Shown: positions 25,956 through 35,261, counted from the stretch's first letter. The stretch: DNA of 64,000 nt from Nonlabens sp. Hel1_33_55 (GCF_900101765.1 NZ_LT627735.1:1962001-2026000), one strand, 5' to 3'. Translations and numbers: made by a program. Notes: generated from the sequence alone by a model not told the origin.

Positions 25956-27187
25956 TAACGTACCTTGAGTGTGACGATGGATATGATGGCGAGAAGGATC
26001 CCAACGATCCAGAATCTTACGACGATTTTGGACTCATGGAAACCTCTTTTTTGATAATGATGGTGCAATGGCGACATCAAAAAGATGCGACGGCCTTCAC
26101 CAAATTTCTGACGCGTGTACTTGAACCAACTGACCTGCATGACTACAGACAGGTTCTCCATGATGAAGACACCACAAAGTATCGGGATCAATAGTTCCTT
26201 GCGGGTTGCAATCGCTAATACAGCGATAATACCGCCTATGGTAAGACTTCCCGTATCACCCATAAACACCTGGGCGGGAAATGTATTGTACCATAAAAAT
26301 CCAACGAGTGCTCCAGCAAAAGCAGTGATAAATACCACCATTTCACCCGAATCAGGGATGTACATCACGTTGAGATAATCTGCAAATATGATATTACCTG
26401 ATATCCAGGCAAATAATGCTAGCGTGATTACTACAATAACACTTGTTCCTGCCGCGAGGCCGTCAATACCGTCGGTAAGATTGGCACCATTAGAGACTGC
26501 GGTGACGATGAAAATAACAATGGGAATAAAGATTAACCAGGCAAACGGAGCTAGATCTGGATCGATCCATGTTACTAAAGATTCATAATCAAATTCGTTT
26601 TCCTTCACAAAAGGAATCGTTGTTTTAGTAGAATGCTCTGCTGGACCGAATTCCGCTAGCGAGTTTTCATATACCAACTCTTGCGTGTTGTTAGGGTTGG
26701 CCAGTTCTTCCTTTATGGTGATGTCATCATTGAAGAACATGATGGCTCCTATGATTAGTCCCAAACCAACTTGTCCAATTACCTTGAACCAACCTTTGAG
26801 ACCACCTTTATCTTTTTTGAAAATCTTGATGTAGTCATCTGTAAATCCTATACAACCCATCCATACCGTAGTGATGAGCAACATGATTACGTAAATATTA
26901 TCTAGCTGGCACAGCAACAATGCAGGAATAAGAGTTCCCAGAATAATGATAACGCCACCCATGGTAGGTGTTCCCGCCTTTTGAGCCTGACCTTCCAGCC
27001 CTAAATCGCGAACGCTCTCACCTACTTGTTTTCTTTGTAGATAATTGATAATGCGCTTACCGTAAATAGTGGAGAATCCCAAAGAGAAAACAAACGCCAA
27101 TGCAGCTCTGAATGTAATGAATTCAAACAATGACGCACCAGGAACCTGAAATTCACTCTCTAAATATTTAAATAGATAGTATAGCAT
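25955..27187 (-). CDS. mraY: Phospho-MurNAc-pentapeptide transferase MraY
   Basis: This integral membrane enzyme makes lipid I from UDP-MurNAc-pentapeptide and undecaprenyl phosphate. The 410-residue product has about ten hydrophobic segments. The family motifs are GTPTMGGVIII, the metal-binding GFTDDYIKI (aspartates near residue 117-118), NLTDGIDGLAAG and the late MSPLHHHYQKRGF. It is longer than the usual 360 residues because of a periplasmic insertion (about 165-230, NNTQELVYENSL...), as often seen in Bacteroidota. It overlaps murE and murD by 1 bp each. Confidence 0.97.
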   Translation of the reverse strand: MLYYLFKYLESEFQVPGASLFEFITFRAALAFVFSLGFSTIYGKRIINYLQRKQVGESVRDLGLEGQAQKAGTPTMGGVIIILGTLIPALLLCQLDNIYVIMLLITTVWMGCIGFTDDYIKIFKKDKGGLKGWFKVIGQVGLGLIIGAIMFFNDDITIKEELANPNNTQELVYENSLAEFGPAEHSTKTTIPFVKENEFDYESLVTWIDPDLAPFAWLIFIPIVIFIVTAVSNGANLTDGIDGLAAGTSVIVVITLALFAWISGNIIFADYLNVMYIPDSGEMVVFITAFAGALVGFLWYNTFPAQVFMGDTGSLTIGGIIAVLAIATRKELLIPILCGVFIMENLSVVMQVSWFKYTRQKFGEGRRIFLMSPLHHHYQKRGFHESKIVVRFWIVGILLAIISIVTLKVR

Positions 27188-28653
27188 TATTTGTCGAGGT
27201 TTTTGAGGATGGTTGTTATCTTGAGACGGTCGTCAAAATCATGGCGCACACCATTAATTTCCTGATATGTTTCGTGTCCTTTTCCAGCAATCAATATGAT
27301 ATCTTGTGGATTTGCCATATTTGCCGCGGTTTTGATCGCCTGCTCGCGGTCTGCTATGGTTACCGACTTTTTATAATTCTGTGGTTCCACGCCAGCTTCC
27401 ATTTCCTTCAAAATCACTTGTGGATCTTCCGTTCTGGGATTGTCGCTCGTTAAGATGACCATGTCACTTAAAGTCGTTGCTACATTTGCCATGATAGGTC
27501 GTTTTGTACGATCCCTATCGCCACCGCAACCAACTACCGTAATGACTTTTTCGTTTTTGGTACGTATGCTATTTATGGTTTCCAGCACATTTTTCAATGC
27601 ATCTGGTGTATGTGCATAATCTACAATAGCGGTAATTCTATCTTTTACGGTTGTGAAGTATTGAAATCTGCCAGAGACACCATCCAGTTTTGAAATGGCT
27701 TCCAAAACTTCCAATTCTTCCAGTCCCAATTCAATGGCACAGGCATAAATCGCCAATACATTATAGGCATTGAACTCACCAATCATCTTAGTCCACAATT
27801 CGTGTCCATTGACTTTCAACAACAAACCACCGAATTGATTTTCCAAAACATTGGCTTGATAATCGGTATAGGTTTTTAAGGCGTAACCCAGTTTTTTGGC
27901 TTTTGTATTTTGAACCATGACCGGTCCATTCTTATCATCCTTATTGTATAAAGCAAATGCCGCAGCAGGCAATCCATCAAAAAACCGCTTTTTGACATCA
28001 CGATACTCTGCAAACGTGTCGTGGTAATCTAAATGATCATGAGAAAGATTAGTGAAAATCCCGCCAGCAAAATGCAATCCTGCAACACGTTCTTGCGCAA
28101 TCCCATGACTACTCACTTCCATAAAACAATAGTCAACACCTGCATAACGCATAGCAGCAAGGTGATCATTGATCGTCAACGGATCTGGAGTCGTATGTTT
28201 TGTTGGAATTGATTTGCCATTGATCAATATCTCCACCGTGGAAATCAGTCCGGTTTTGTAGCCCAGGTTTTTGAACAATTGATACAGTAAACTTGTTGTT
28301 GTTGTTTTGCCGTTAGTTCCAGTAACACCAATTAGTTTCAAATCCTTGGATGGATTCTCATAGTAGTTTGCTGCCATTAAAGCGAGCGCCTCATGAGAGT
28401 ATTCAACCACTATGTATGTGATATTCTCCTTTTGATCCTGAGGTAAAGTTTCAACCACGATCGCTGTAGCTCCTAAGTCAATGGCTTTCGTAATGAAATC
28501 ATGACCATCACTGACCACTCCTTTGAGGGCGACAAAAACATCTCCGTTTTTTATTTGTCGGGAATCAAAATGAATGTGGTTCACCTTGACATCTGTGGAA
28601 CCTATAACTGTATCCAGCCTAACCTTATATAGTATGTCTCTTAAGATCATCAT
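27187..28653 (-). CDS. murE: UDP-MurNAc-tripeptide synthetase MurE (meso-DAP type)
   Basis: This cytosolic Mur ligase adds the third residue of the stem peptide. The 488-residue product has the P-loop GVTGTNGKTTTTSLLYQLF (about 111-129), the Mur central motif NLSHDHLDYHDTF and VDYAHTPDALKN. The motif DNPRTEDP (about 403) marks the meso-diaminopimelate-adding type rather than the lysine type. The start region has two successive ATGs (28653 and 28650); its first bases overlap the ftsI stop (ATGA). Confidence 0.97.
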   Translation of the reverse strand: MMILRDILYKVRLDTVIGSTDVKVNHIHFDSRQIKNGDVFVALKGVVSDGHDFITKAIDLGATAIVVETLPQDQKENITYIVVEYSHEALALMAANYYENPSKDLKLIGVTGTNGKTTTTSLLYQLFKNLGYKTGLISTVEILINGKSIPTKHTTPDPLTINDHLAAMRYAGVDYCFMEVSSHGIAQERVAGLHFAGGIFTNLSHDHLDYHDTFAEYRDVKKRFFDGLPAAAFALYNKDDKNGPVMVQNTKAKKLGYALKTYTDYQANVLENQFGGLLLKVNGHELWTKMIGEFNAYNVLAIYACAIELGLEELEVLEAISKLDGVSGRFQYFTTVKDRITAIVDYAHTPDALKNVLETINSIRTKNEKVITVVGCGGDRDRTKRPIMANVATTLSDMVILTSDNPRTEDPQVILKEMEAGVEPQNYKKSVTIADREQAIKTAANMANPQDIILIAGKGHETYQEINGVRHDFDDRLKITTILKNLDK

Positions 28654-30629
28654 GATAGCGTCAGGATTACTTGGTGAGATGTATTGAGTTTTGTTCCAGG
28701 CTTAATGCTTTGGGTTTTTACTTTACCAGATCCTACTATCTTGACTTGCGCTCCCATGTTTTCAATGATCGCAATGGCATCCATCGCGTCCATACCTCTT
28801 AAATCTGGAAGATCCTTTAAAGTTTTTTGAGCTTTAGTATAATAGGATTTTAAGCTTTTTTGAATCTCAGTAGGAACCTCATTAGGCAATTCTACCTCAT
28901 CTGCCTGCGGATTGCTGGCATAGATCTTTTGTGCTATTTTTTTGAAAACAGGTCCAGCGACGATGTTACCATAATAGCCTTTGGCTGTATTCGGTTTATG
29001 GATAACTACGATGCAGCTGTACTTAGGTTTATCTGCTGGGAAGTATCCTGCAAAAGAAGCAATATAATTACCAGCGCCTTTCCAGTATTCCGTTTGACAG
29101 GTTCCTGTTTTTCCTGCCATTGAGAAACGGCTGCTGTAAAGGTTATCCGCAGTTCCTCGCTTAACAACATTTTCCATCATAACTTTTACCTTGTCGATGG
29201 TTTCCTGACTACAAATCGATGGGTTAATAATCTCACGGTCATATTTCTCGATCATCTTGTCCTTGGAACGAACTTCCTTTATCAGCCTAGGCTTTACCAT
29301 GACGCCATTGTTAGCGACCGCATTATAAAATGTCAAGGTCTGCAGAGGCGTCAATCGAACTCCATAACCAAATCCCATCCATGGCAGCGACAAGCCGCTC
29401 CAGTTCTCATCATCAGGATGCGGTATCATAGGCTTGCCTTCACCTATAATGGGCAAGTTGAGCTTGTCATTCAGGTTCATGTTATAAAGCCGATCCACAT
29501 ACTTTTCTGGATCACTACCATAATTGTCTTGAACCATTTGAACCAAAGCAGTATTGGAACTCAGCTCAAAAGCTTTTGCTACGCTAATCTTACCGTAGCC
29601 GCCATATTTAGAATCACGCACATTGCGGCCGTAATAGGAAATCTTCCCGTTTTGCGTGTCAAAAACAGTACTGGTATCTACCACTTTATCTTCCAGCGCC
29701 GCAATCACACTCATCAATTTGAATGTGGAACCAGGCTCGTGGGATTCCCACAAAGCATAATTGCGTTTCTCAAAATATTTCCCGTCTGATGATCTTCCTA
29801 AATTAGAAAGCGCCTTAATCTCTCCAGTAGCTGTCTCCATGACCACGGCTGTTCCATGGTCTGCTTCAAAATATTCCAGTTGTTCTAGCAAAGCATGGTG
29901 AGCAACGTCCTGCATGTTCACATCAATGGTTGTGTAGACATCAAGACCATCTTTAGGCTCAATTTCATTGACGTTATTTATAGGTTTCCATTGATTTCCT
30001 GATATCTTTTGTTCTAATCTGGAACCATTTTCACCTTTCAAGAAATTGCGATAAGCACCTTCCAACCCAACTCTAGGTTTACCAACCTCATCATAGCCGA
30101 CAAGACGTTCTGCCATTTTCCCTAAAGGGTACTCACGCTCTACATGAGGTTCCACGATCAAACCGCCACGATTGGCGCCACGCTTGAATAACGGGAAGCT
30201 TTTCAGTTCCATCAATGTGGTATAATTGATATCATCTGCGATGTGCAGGTATCGGGAATTGTTGGTCCTAGCTTTACGAAACTTATTCAGGAAATAAGCT
30301 TTTGGTTTATTCAGCTTTCGCGAAAGCGAACTCGCCAATGGCTCTATCTCTGCATTAAAATCTTTTTGACTAGGAGCTACTGCATCAAAACGTATGTCGT
30401 ATTTGGTGATTGATGTTGCGAGAAGCTGACCATTGGAATCATAAAGATTGCCGCGATTTGCCTCAACCATCTGATTGCGGAAGATGCGATCCTCAGCTTT
30501 GGCGCGGTATTCATCGCCCTCAACAAACTGGATACGGACAATCTGTACTACAATAGCGACTGCCACCAAAGCAAAGAAAATGCTCACGGCATACACACGG
30601 TGCAATATGTTCTTATCAGTCGTTGGCAT
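28650..30629 (-). CDS. ftsI: Septal transpeptidase FtsI / PBP3 with C-terminal PASTA domain
   Basis: This class B penicillin-binding protein cross-links septal peptidoglycan with FtsW. The 659-residue product has one N-terminal membrane anchor (about 12-30), a dimerisation domain, and a transpeptidase domain with STFK (nucleophile Ser near 300), SSN (about 355) and KTGT (about 507). A PASTA domain (about 595-659, LPDLRGMDAMDAIAIIENMG) closes the protein, which is usual in Bacteroidota but not in Proteobacteria. The palindrome encodes SLSRK near residue 102. It overlaps ftsL by 14 bp. Confidence 0.96.
   Translation of the reverse strand: MPTTDKNILHRVYAVSIFFALVAVAIVVQIVRIQFVEGDEYRAKAEDRIFRNQMVEANRGNLYDSNGQLLATSITKYDIRFDAVAPSQKDFNAEIEPLASSLSRKLNKPKAYFLNKFRKARTNNSRYLHIADDINYTTLMELKSFPLFKRGANRGGLIVEPHVEREYPLGKMAERLVGYDEVGKPRVGLEGAYRNFLKGENGSRLEQKISGNQWKPINNVNEIEPKDGLDVYTTIDVNMQDVAHHALLEQLEYFEADHGTAVVMETATGEIKALSNLGRSSDGKYFEKRNYALWESHEPGSTFKLMSVIAALEDKVVDTSTVFDTQNGKISYYGRNVRDSKYGGYGKISVAKAFELSSNTALVQMVQDNYGSDPEKYVDRLYNMNLNDKLNLPIIGEGKPMIPHPDDENWSGLSLPWMGFGYGVRLTPLQTLTFYNAVANNGVMVKPRLIKEVRSKDKMIEKYDREIINPSICSQETIDKVKVMMENVVKRGTADNLYSSRFSMAGKTGTCQTEYWKGAGNYIASFAGYFPADKPKYSCIVVIHKPNTAKGYYGNIVAGPVFKKIAQKIYASNPQADEVELPNEVPTEIQKSLKSYYTKAQKTLKDLPDLRGMDAMDAIAIIENMGAQVKIVGSGKVKTQSIKPGTKLNTSHQVILTLS
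30314..30327. repeat. Dispersed palindrome, copy 10 (inside ftsI)
   Basis: 14-bp core (the outer pair is A/G) read in frame as SLSRK, the third reading phase of the palindrome. Confidence 0.93.
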
Positions 30630-30942
30630 CCTGCTTATTTATAATCAATTTATATGGCGGCTCTTTTGCTGGGGCAATGCCAGTTTCCTTCAATCTACTC
30701 GCGACGGTACTTTCCATTTGCAGAAACATCAACTGGCGCTGACCATCAACATACTGGCTGCGCAACTCGCTCACATCATCATTGAGCTGTCCTATATAGT
30801 GGACCTTGCTCTCAAAGTTGTGACCTGTAAAAATCATAATCAGCGCGAGTCCAGTCACGAACAGGATGAATTTCCAGTTCTTGAGCGCATCCCTGTTTGT
30901 CAGGAAGTTTCCTCGCAATATGTCATAGAATTTTGCTGCCAT
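30616..30942 (-). CDS. ftsL: FtsL-like division protein
   Basis: This small bitopic protein of 108 residues has a cytosolic basic leader, one transmembrane helix (about 24-42, FILFVTGLALIMIFTGHNF) and a periplasmic coiled-coil region (VHYIGQLNDDVSELRSQYVDG...), the usual FtsL plan. A longer frame with a GTG at 30984 exists. However, the ATG at 30942 lies 2 bp after the rsmH stop and gives a natural N-terminus, so it was chosen. The assignment rests on topology and on its place between rsmH and ftsI, since FtsL sequence is poorly conserved. Confidence 0.85.
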   Translation of the reverse strand: MAAKFYDILRGNFLTNRDALKNWKFILFVTGLALIMIFTGHNFESKVHYIGQLNDDVSELRSQYVDGQRQLMFLQMESTVASRLKETGIAPAKEPPYKLIINKQDAND

Positions 30943-30943
30943 A

Positions 30944-31861
30944 TTATTCTTGATCAATTCTTTCTGCAATTCGCAATTTTGCACTGCGCGCTCTGCTATT
31001 CTGCTTCAATTCTTGTTTGCTGGGCACGATCAAACCACCTACTTTTTTGAAAGGAACACTTACCCGACCAAACACATCCTTTTCTGGTTCGCCTTCAAAC
31101 AAGCCATTGCGTATGTATCTTTTTACTGGTCTGTCTTCTAGTGAGTGATAAGAAATCACGCTCAACCTGCCACCTGGCTCCAATAACTCTTTGCACTGTT
31201 CCAGAAATTCATGAAGCACATCCATTTCCTGATTGACCTCAATTCTTATGGCCTGAAATACCTGAGCCATTTGTTTGTTCTCAATTCTTGCAGGAACTAG
31301 TGGTGCACATATATCTTTTAAGTCTTGAACCGTTTCAATGGTCTTTTCTCTGCGAGCAGCTACAATTTCTCTCGCTATGCGCGGCGCGTTGCGCAACTCG
31401 CCATATTCCTTTAAGATGCGGCGCAGTTCAGATTCCTCATAATCATTGACGATACCTACCGCATCAAGCGTCGCTTTTTGATTCATGCGCATATCGAGAC
31501 GTGCGTCAAAACGTGTGGAAAAACCACGAGAGGCTTCATTGAACTGGTGTGAACTCACGCCTAGATCTGCTAGAATACCGTCCACTTTTTTATGACCATA
31601 AAGCCTTAGAAATCTTTTGATATATCTAAAGTTCTCTGGAATAAGATTAAACCTATCGTCATCAATGATATTTGCCTGCGCGTCTGGATCTTGGTCAAAG
31701 CCATATAGTTTCCCATCGGGCCCCAAGCGCTTGAGTATTTCTCTGGAATGACCGCCACCACCATAAGTGACATCGACATAAACACCATTAGGTTTTATAT
31801 CGAGTCCATCTACAGATTCCTTCAAGAGGACTGGATCATGATAAGAGGTCGTTTGTGTCAT
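30944..31861 (-). CDS. rsmH: 16S rRNA (cytosine1402-N4)-methyltransferase RsmH
   Basis: This cytosolic SAM-dependent methyltransferase modifies C1402 of 16S rRNA. The 305-residue product has the SAM-binding motif DVTYGGGGHSREIL (about 29-42), then YGFDQDPDA, the catalytic-region GILADLGVSSHQF and RGFSTRFDARLDMRM, and the C-terminal ISYHSLEDRPVKRY. Its start lies inside mraZ (26-bp overlap), which is the classic mraZ-mraW arrangement at the head of the division cluster. Confidence 0.97.
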   Translation of the reverse strand: MTQTTSYHDPVLLKESVDGLDIKPNGVYVDVTYGGGGHSREILKRLGPDGKLYGFDQDPDAQANIIDDDRFNLIPENFRYIKRFLRLYGHKKVDGILADLGVSSHQFNEASRGFSTRFDARLDMRMNQKATLDAVGIVNDYEESELRRILKEYGELRNAPRIAREIVAARREKTIETVQDLKDICAPLVPARIENKQMAQVFQAIRIEVNQEMDVLHEFLEQCKELLEPGGRLSVISYHSLEDRPVKRYIRNGLFEGEPEKDVFGRVSVPFKKVGGLIVPSKQELKQNSRARSAKLRIAERIDQE

Positions 31862-32303
31862 CTCCCATTACTTCTTGTGCGAGATCTGCAAAATCAAGTG
31901 CAGACTCATCGATTGCATTCTCGTATTTCTCTTTATCCCAGATTTCAATAATATTCACGGCACTGGCGATGGTCAGCTCTTTTGTGATTCCTGCGATGGC
32001 TTTGAGGTCACTCGGGATCAGCAATCTGCCGTTTCCATCTACCTCAACCATCTTGACGCCAGCTGTAAAGCGACGTATAAAGTCGTTGTGCTTTTTATTG
32101 AATCTATTGAGCTTGCCTATTTTTTCCATCACGGCATTCCATTCACTCATGGGATACAACTCCAGACATGGCTGGAATACAGACCTGCGTATTACAAAAC
32201 CGTCTTCCAGCATGGGAAGCAATTGCTTCTTGATGGCGACAGGCATCATAAAACGACCTTTGGCGTCTGCTTTACACTCGTATGTTCCTATAAAATGATT
32301 CAT
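31836..32303 (-). CDS. mraZ: Transcriptional regulator MraZ
   Basis: This 155-residue DNA-binding protein has two SpoVT/AbrB-like swapped-hairpin repeats, each with a DxxGR motif: YECKADAKGRFMMP (about 8-21) and VEVDGNGRLLIPSD (about 86-99). It binds short GTGG-type direct repeats near its own promoter and controls the division/cell-wall cluster. Here three such repeats at exact 10-bp spacing lie 49-73 bp upstream (see 32332-32375). It is the first gene of the cluster. Confidence 0.96.
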   Translation of the reverse strand: MNHFIGTYECKADAKGRFMMPVAIKKQLLPMLEDGFVIRRSVFQPCLELYPMSEWNAVMEKIGKLNRFNKKHNDFIRRFTAGVKMVEVDGNGRLLIPSDLKAIAGITKELTIASAVNIIEIWDKEKYENAIDESALDFADLAQEVMGDDTNDLLS

Positions 32304-32331
32304 TGAAAAGCGGCTACACGGCTTATGTAAT

Positions 32332-32375
32332 CAAATATAGAAAAGTATTTACCACTTAATCCCACTTTTTACCAC
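32332..32375 (-). promoter_or_regulatory. mraZ promoter with three MraZ boxes
   Basis: On the minus strand, three GTGG direct repeats (GTGGTAAAAA, GTGGGATTAA, GTGGTAAATA; CCAC at 32352-32355, 32362-32365 and 32372-32375) stand at exact 10-bp steps, one helical turn apart. They sit upstream of a perfect -7 box TATATTTG (32332-32339). The boxes cover the region where the -33 element would lie, consistent with MraZ repressing its own cluster. Confidence 0.78.
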
Positions 32376-32455
32376 AATGTTGATAAAACGCTCCATTCTT
32401 GAATAACTATGGCACTTATTAACAATGCGAGGTGCGTTGAAGTTGATGTTTATAT

Positions 32456-32471
32456 CGCTTTCGCGAAAGCG
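32456..32471. repeat. Dispersed palindrome, copy 11 (intergenic)
   Basis: Perfect 16-bp copy between the divergent mraZ and alpha/beta hydrolase promoters. Confidence 0.95.
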
Positions 32472-32535
32472 AACTAGAAACCACCATTAAGAAATATCAG
32501 CAGATTTTTTGCAGGAATTCGTAAATCAAAACGCC

Positions 32536-32543
32536 TATATTTG
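32536..32543 (+). promoter_or_regulatory. -7 promoter box of the alpha/beta hydrolase gene
   Basis: A perfect TATATTTG box (TAnnTTTG) ends 18 bp before the ATG at 32562. It overlaps a TTG codon at 32541, which argues against that codon as the start. Confidence 0.62.
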
Positions 32544-32561
32544 TCTTTGACACTACCCAAT

Positions 32562-33326
32562 ATGGCGCACGATTTAATTAAGGATGGTAAGTTTGAATAC
32601 TACACTTCGGGAGAAGGAACTCCAATAATTATCTTACATGGTTTGATGGGTGGCTTGAGTAATTTTCAAGGCGTTATCGATTATTTTCCCAAGTTGGGCT
32701 ATCAAGTCATCGTACCTTCTTTGCCGCTCTACACCATGCCGTTAATTCAGACAAGTGTAGGGACGTTTGCAAAGCATATCAATAAGTTTATTGAGCACAT
32801 GGGCTATAAGGAAGTTATCCTTTTGGGTAACTCACTGGGCGGCCACATTGGTCTGGTTACCACAAAATTATATCCTAAAAAGATTAAGGCACTAATTATC
32901 ACAGGCAGCTCTGGTCTTTATGAGAGCGCCATGGGAGAAAGCTACCCAAAACGTGGCGATTATGACTACATCAAAAAGAAGAGCGAAGACGTATTTTACG
33001 ATCCAGCAGTCGCGACTAAAGAAGTGGTTGACGATGTGTTTTCTGTAGTAAACGATCGCAAAAAGCTGATCAAGACACTCGCTATTGCTAAAAGTGCGAT
33101 ACGTCATAATATGGCAAAGGATCTTCCTAATATGAAGACGCCTACGTGTATCATCTGGGGAAAACAAGATGGCGTCACACCGCCGAATGTTGCAGAGGAG
33201 TTTCACGAGAAACTACCTGACAGTGATTTGTACTGGATCGATAAATGTGGACACGCCGCCATGATGGAACATCCTGACGAATTCAACAAAATCCTGCACA
33301 AATGGCTGGAAGAACGCCAGTTCTAA
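32562..33326 (+). CDS. Alpha/beta-fold hydrolase
   Basis: This 254-residue cytosolic hydrolase has the oxyanion segment IIILHGLMGGLSNF (about 23-36) and the nucleophile elbow LLGNSLGGHIGLV (Ser near 93, GxSxG). The acid residue region IIWGKQDGVTPPN and the catalytic His in DKCGHAAMMEHP (about 236) complete the triad. It is close to the haloperoxidase/esterase side of the family, and its substrate is unknown. A promoter box just upstream and the ATG at 32562 define the start. Its transcription runs divergently from mraZ. Confidence 0.88.
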   Translation: MAHDLIKDGKFEYYTSGEGTPIIILHGLMGGLSNFQGVIDYFPKLGYQVIVPSLPLYTMPLIQTSVGTFAKHINKFIEHMGYKEVILLGNSLGGHIGLVTTKLYPKKIKALIITGSSGLYESAMGESYPKRGDYDYIKKKSEDVFYDPAVATKEVVDDVFSVVNDRKKLIKTLAIAKSAIRHNMAKDLPNMKTPTCIIWGKQDGVTPPNVAEEFHEKLPDSDLYWIDKCGHAAMMEHPDEFNKILHKWLEERQF

Positions 33327-33420
33327 GCTTATCCTTAATCTTCCCATCGGGAAGGAAAATCTAAAAGGATTTAAAATATTTTATTTTGAAAATGCTATTT
33401 AAGTCTTTCCGTTACTAATT

Positions 33421-34023
33421 ATGAAAATCAATAGCGCCGAGTTTGTTATCTCAAATCAAGAGGTCAAGAAATGCCCTACCAACAGGTTACCTGAATATGC
33501 TTTTATAGGTCGTTCCAACGTTGGTAAATCTTCTTTGATCAATATGCTGACTGATCATAAGAACCTCGCCAAAACTTCTGGCCGGCCTGGAAAAACCCAG
33601 TTGATCAATCACTTTATCATAAATAAGAACTGGTATTTGGTAGATTTACCTGGTTATGGATATGCTCGAGTTTCAAAAAGCAGCAAAGCCAAATTCCAGA
33701 AATTCATTACCAACTATTTTGAGAAGCGAGAGCAACTGGTAAGTGCTTTTGTACTGGTAGATGTGCGACACGATCCACAACCTATTGACAAAGAGTTCAT
33801 GCAATACTTGGGCGAGAATGGGATACCCTTTAGCATCATTTTTACCAAAGCAGATAAGCTCAAGCCTATGGCTCTAGAGCGCAATGTAGAAAACTATAAA
33901 GCCGAACTGCTTGCAGGAATGTGGGAAGAAATGCCGCCCTACTTTGTAACTAGTGCATCAAATAAAACGGGTCGCGATGAAGTGCTCGCCTACATTGATG
34001 GGATTAATCAGACGATTGATTAG
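33421..34023 (+). CDS. engB: Ribosome biogenesis GTPase EngB (YihA/YsxC)
   Basis: This 200-residue GTPase of the TrmE-Era-EngA-YihA class is needed for late large-subunit ribosome assembly. The motifs are G1 GRSNVGKSSLIN (about 29-40), G2 around KTSGRPGKTQ, G3 DLPGYGYARVS, G4 TKADK (about 142) and G5 SASNKTG. The family's characteristic LVDVRHDPQPIDKEF follows G3. It is a single gene followed 21 bp later by a small barrel protein gene on the same strand. Confidence 0.96.
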   Translation: MKINSAEFVISNQEVKKCPTNRLPEYAFIGRSNVGKSSLINMLTDHKNLAKTSGRPGKTQLINHFIINKNWYLVDLPGYGYARVSKSSKAKFQKFITNYFEKREQLVSAFVLVDVRHDPQPIDKEFMQYLGENGIPFSIIFTKADKLKPMALERNVENYKAELLAGMWEEMPPYFVTSASNKTGRDEVLAYIDGINQTID

Positions 34024-34044
34024 TGGTTGCTTAAACCTTATCCT

Positions 34045-34629
34045 ATGACTTTTAATAAATTTATCTTTCTATCTTTTATTCTAATATCTCTTCAGTCATT
34101 TTCTCAAAACAACTTAGAATATGGATTAAAAGCTGGTCTCAACCTATCAGGGTTTCACACTAATCAAAGTGCAAATACTGATAAGGTTAGTTATCATGTA
34201 GGTGGATTCACAGAATATAACATTAATGATGTATTATCCCTACAAGCTGAAATCCTTTATAACAAAAAAGGAGGGCTTTACAATTTCAGAAGTGGAAGTC
34301 AACCATTCACTACCTCTGTTGAAACTAACCTTGATTATATCGACCTTCCTCTTCAAGCAAAAATTTACATATTCAGAAAACTGAGTTTGGATTTAGGACC
34401 TCAGGTAGGAATACTTATTAATAGCAGTGCTGAAATTGATGATGATGAAGCAATACTTGATAACGATATTAATTCAATAGATTTTACTTTAAATGGTGGC
34501 TTCTCCTATAAACTCAATGAACTCTTTTTTCTTCAAGCTAGATATAGCTATGGCTTATCCGAAGTTTTTGAGAATCGCAAATATAAAAATTCAGTCGCCA
34601 GCTTGTCGTTAGGGTACATCTTTGAATAG
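34045..34629 (+). CDS. Small outer-membrane beta-barrel protein (PorT/OmpW-like size class)
   Basis: This 194-residue exported protein has a signal peptide (MTFNKFIFLSFILISLQSFSQ) and alternating amphipathic strands. It opens with NLEYGLKAGLNLSGFHTNQ and ends with RYSYGLSEVF and SLSLGYIFE, which fits an eight-stranded barrel of the outer-membrane protein beta-barrel family common in Bacteroidota. The frame is open to a TTG at 34027, but the ATG at 34045 starts the signal peptide properly. Asp/Glu- and Asn-rich loops lie near residue 130-150. The role is unknown, and it is possibly co-transcribed with engB. Confidence 0.8.
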   Translation: MTFNKFIFLSFILISLQSFSQNNLEYGLKAGLNLSGFHTNQSANTDKVSYHVGGFTEYNINDVLSLQAEILYNKKGGLYNFRSGSQPFTTSVETNLDYIDLPLQAKIYIFRKLSLDLGPQVGILINSSAEIDDDEAILDNDINSIDFTLNGGFSYKLNELFFLQARYSYGLSEVFENRKYKNSVASLSLGYIFE

Positions 34630-34671
34630 ATTCTTTTATTAATTCACTTTAAGAAATTTGTTTGATTTAAA

Positions 34672-34914
34672 TCAGTGATCGTTTACCGTATTCTTTCTAA
34701 TCTCTCTTAGCAGACTTTCAATCCCGTTGACTTTCATATCGCAAACGGTCTGCATGTAATTACCCAGTTTACCTTGCGGGAATCCCTTTCGTCTGAACCA
34801 GATGTAATATGGTTCTGGTAATTCACTCAAAAACTTTCCCTTATGCGCACCGAATGGCATTTTATACCATGCCAGCTCTATGAGTTGTTTGTGATCAAAG
34901 GGTAGTTGTGACAT
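34672..34914 (-). CDS. DUF3820 family small protein
   Basis: This 80-residue protein is DUF3820, a short cytosolic family with the conserved core YKMPFGAHKGKFLSELPEPY and YIWFRRKGFPQGKLG, followed by a charged helix. Some annotations call the family a putative quorum-sensing-regulated virulence factor, but its function is not known. It is transcribed opposite to the barrel gene that ends at 34629. Confidence 0.85.
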   Translation of the reverse strand: MSQLPFDHKQLIELAWYKMPFGAHKGKFLSELPEPYYIWFRRKGFPQGKLGNYMQTVCDMKVNGIESLLREIRKNTVNDH

Positions 34915-35261
34915 TTATAGTTGATGATTTAAAGTTGGAGGTTTGGGGTTTTAAGTTCGATGCTAATATTAACATGGTTAACTAGGCAACCAAACCGTTT
35001 CTCGACTGCCGCTCGAAATGGTTTACACTTTCTTCTAATCCGTTTTTAAATTAAAATGCTACGTTGAGATGTGTGAATCACGTTGCTACTAATTATGGTT
35101 ACGTGTCTCGATTGTCAATTTTTACATTTTGTAATAATTCCCGAAACTTCAAGAAGCTCATTCCTCGATTTTGCTTGAACGAGTATTCCAGACAGCGATA
35201 TTTCTCTTTTTTCTTGCCTCTTGCCTCCTGTCTCTTTTTTCTTGCTTCTTGTCTCTTGTAT
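34915..35261. other. Intergenic region with hairpin element and pyrimidine-rich tract
   Basis: No credible gene is seen; a 90-codon plus-strand frame at 35064 is of odd composition and runs into gldC. The region holds a hairpin (34992-35024), and from about 35205 to 35285 a strongly pyrimidine-biased tract on the plus strand built from repeated CTTG, TCTC and TTTT words. The tract enters the end of gldC. Confidence 0.6.
34992..35024. repeat. Imperfect hairpin element, second copy
   Basis: Inverted repeat AAACCGTTTC (34992-35001) / GAAATGGTTT (35015-35024) with one mismatch. It flanks TCGACTGCCGCTC and resembles the element at 18807-18843. Confidence 0.62.

Noticed and set aside
33340..33354. 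Short CTTCCC-ATC-GGGAAG hairpin after the alpha/beta hydrolase gene
   Set aside because: The stem is only 6 bp and has no T run, so it is too weak to call a terminator.
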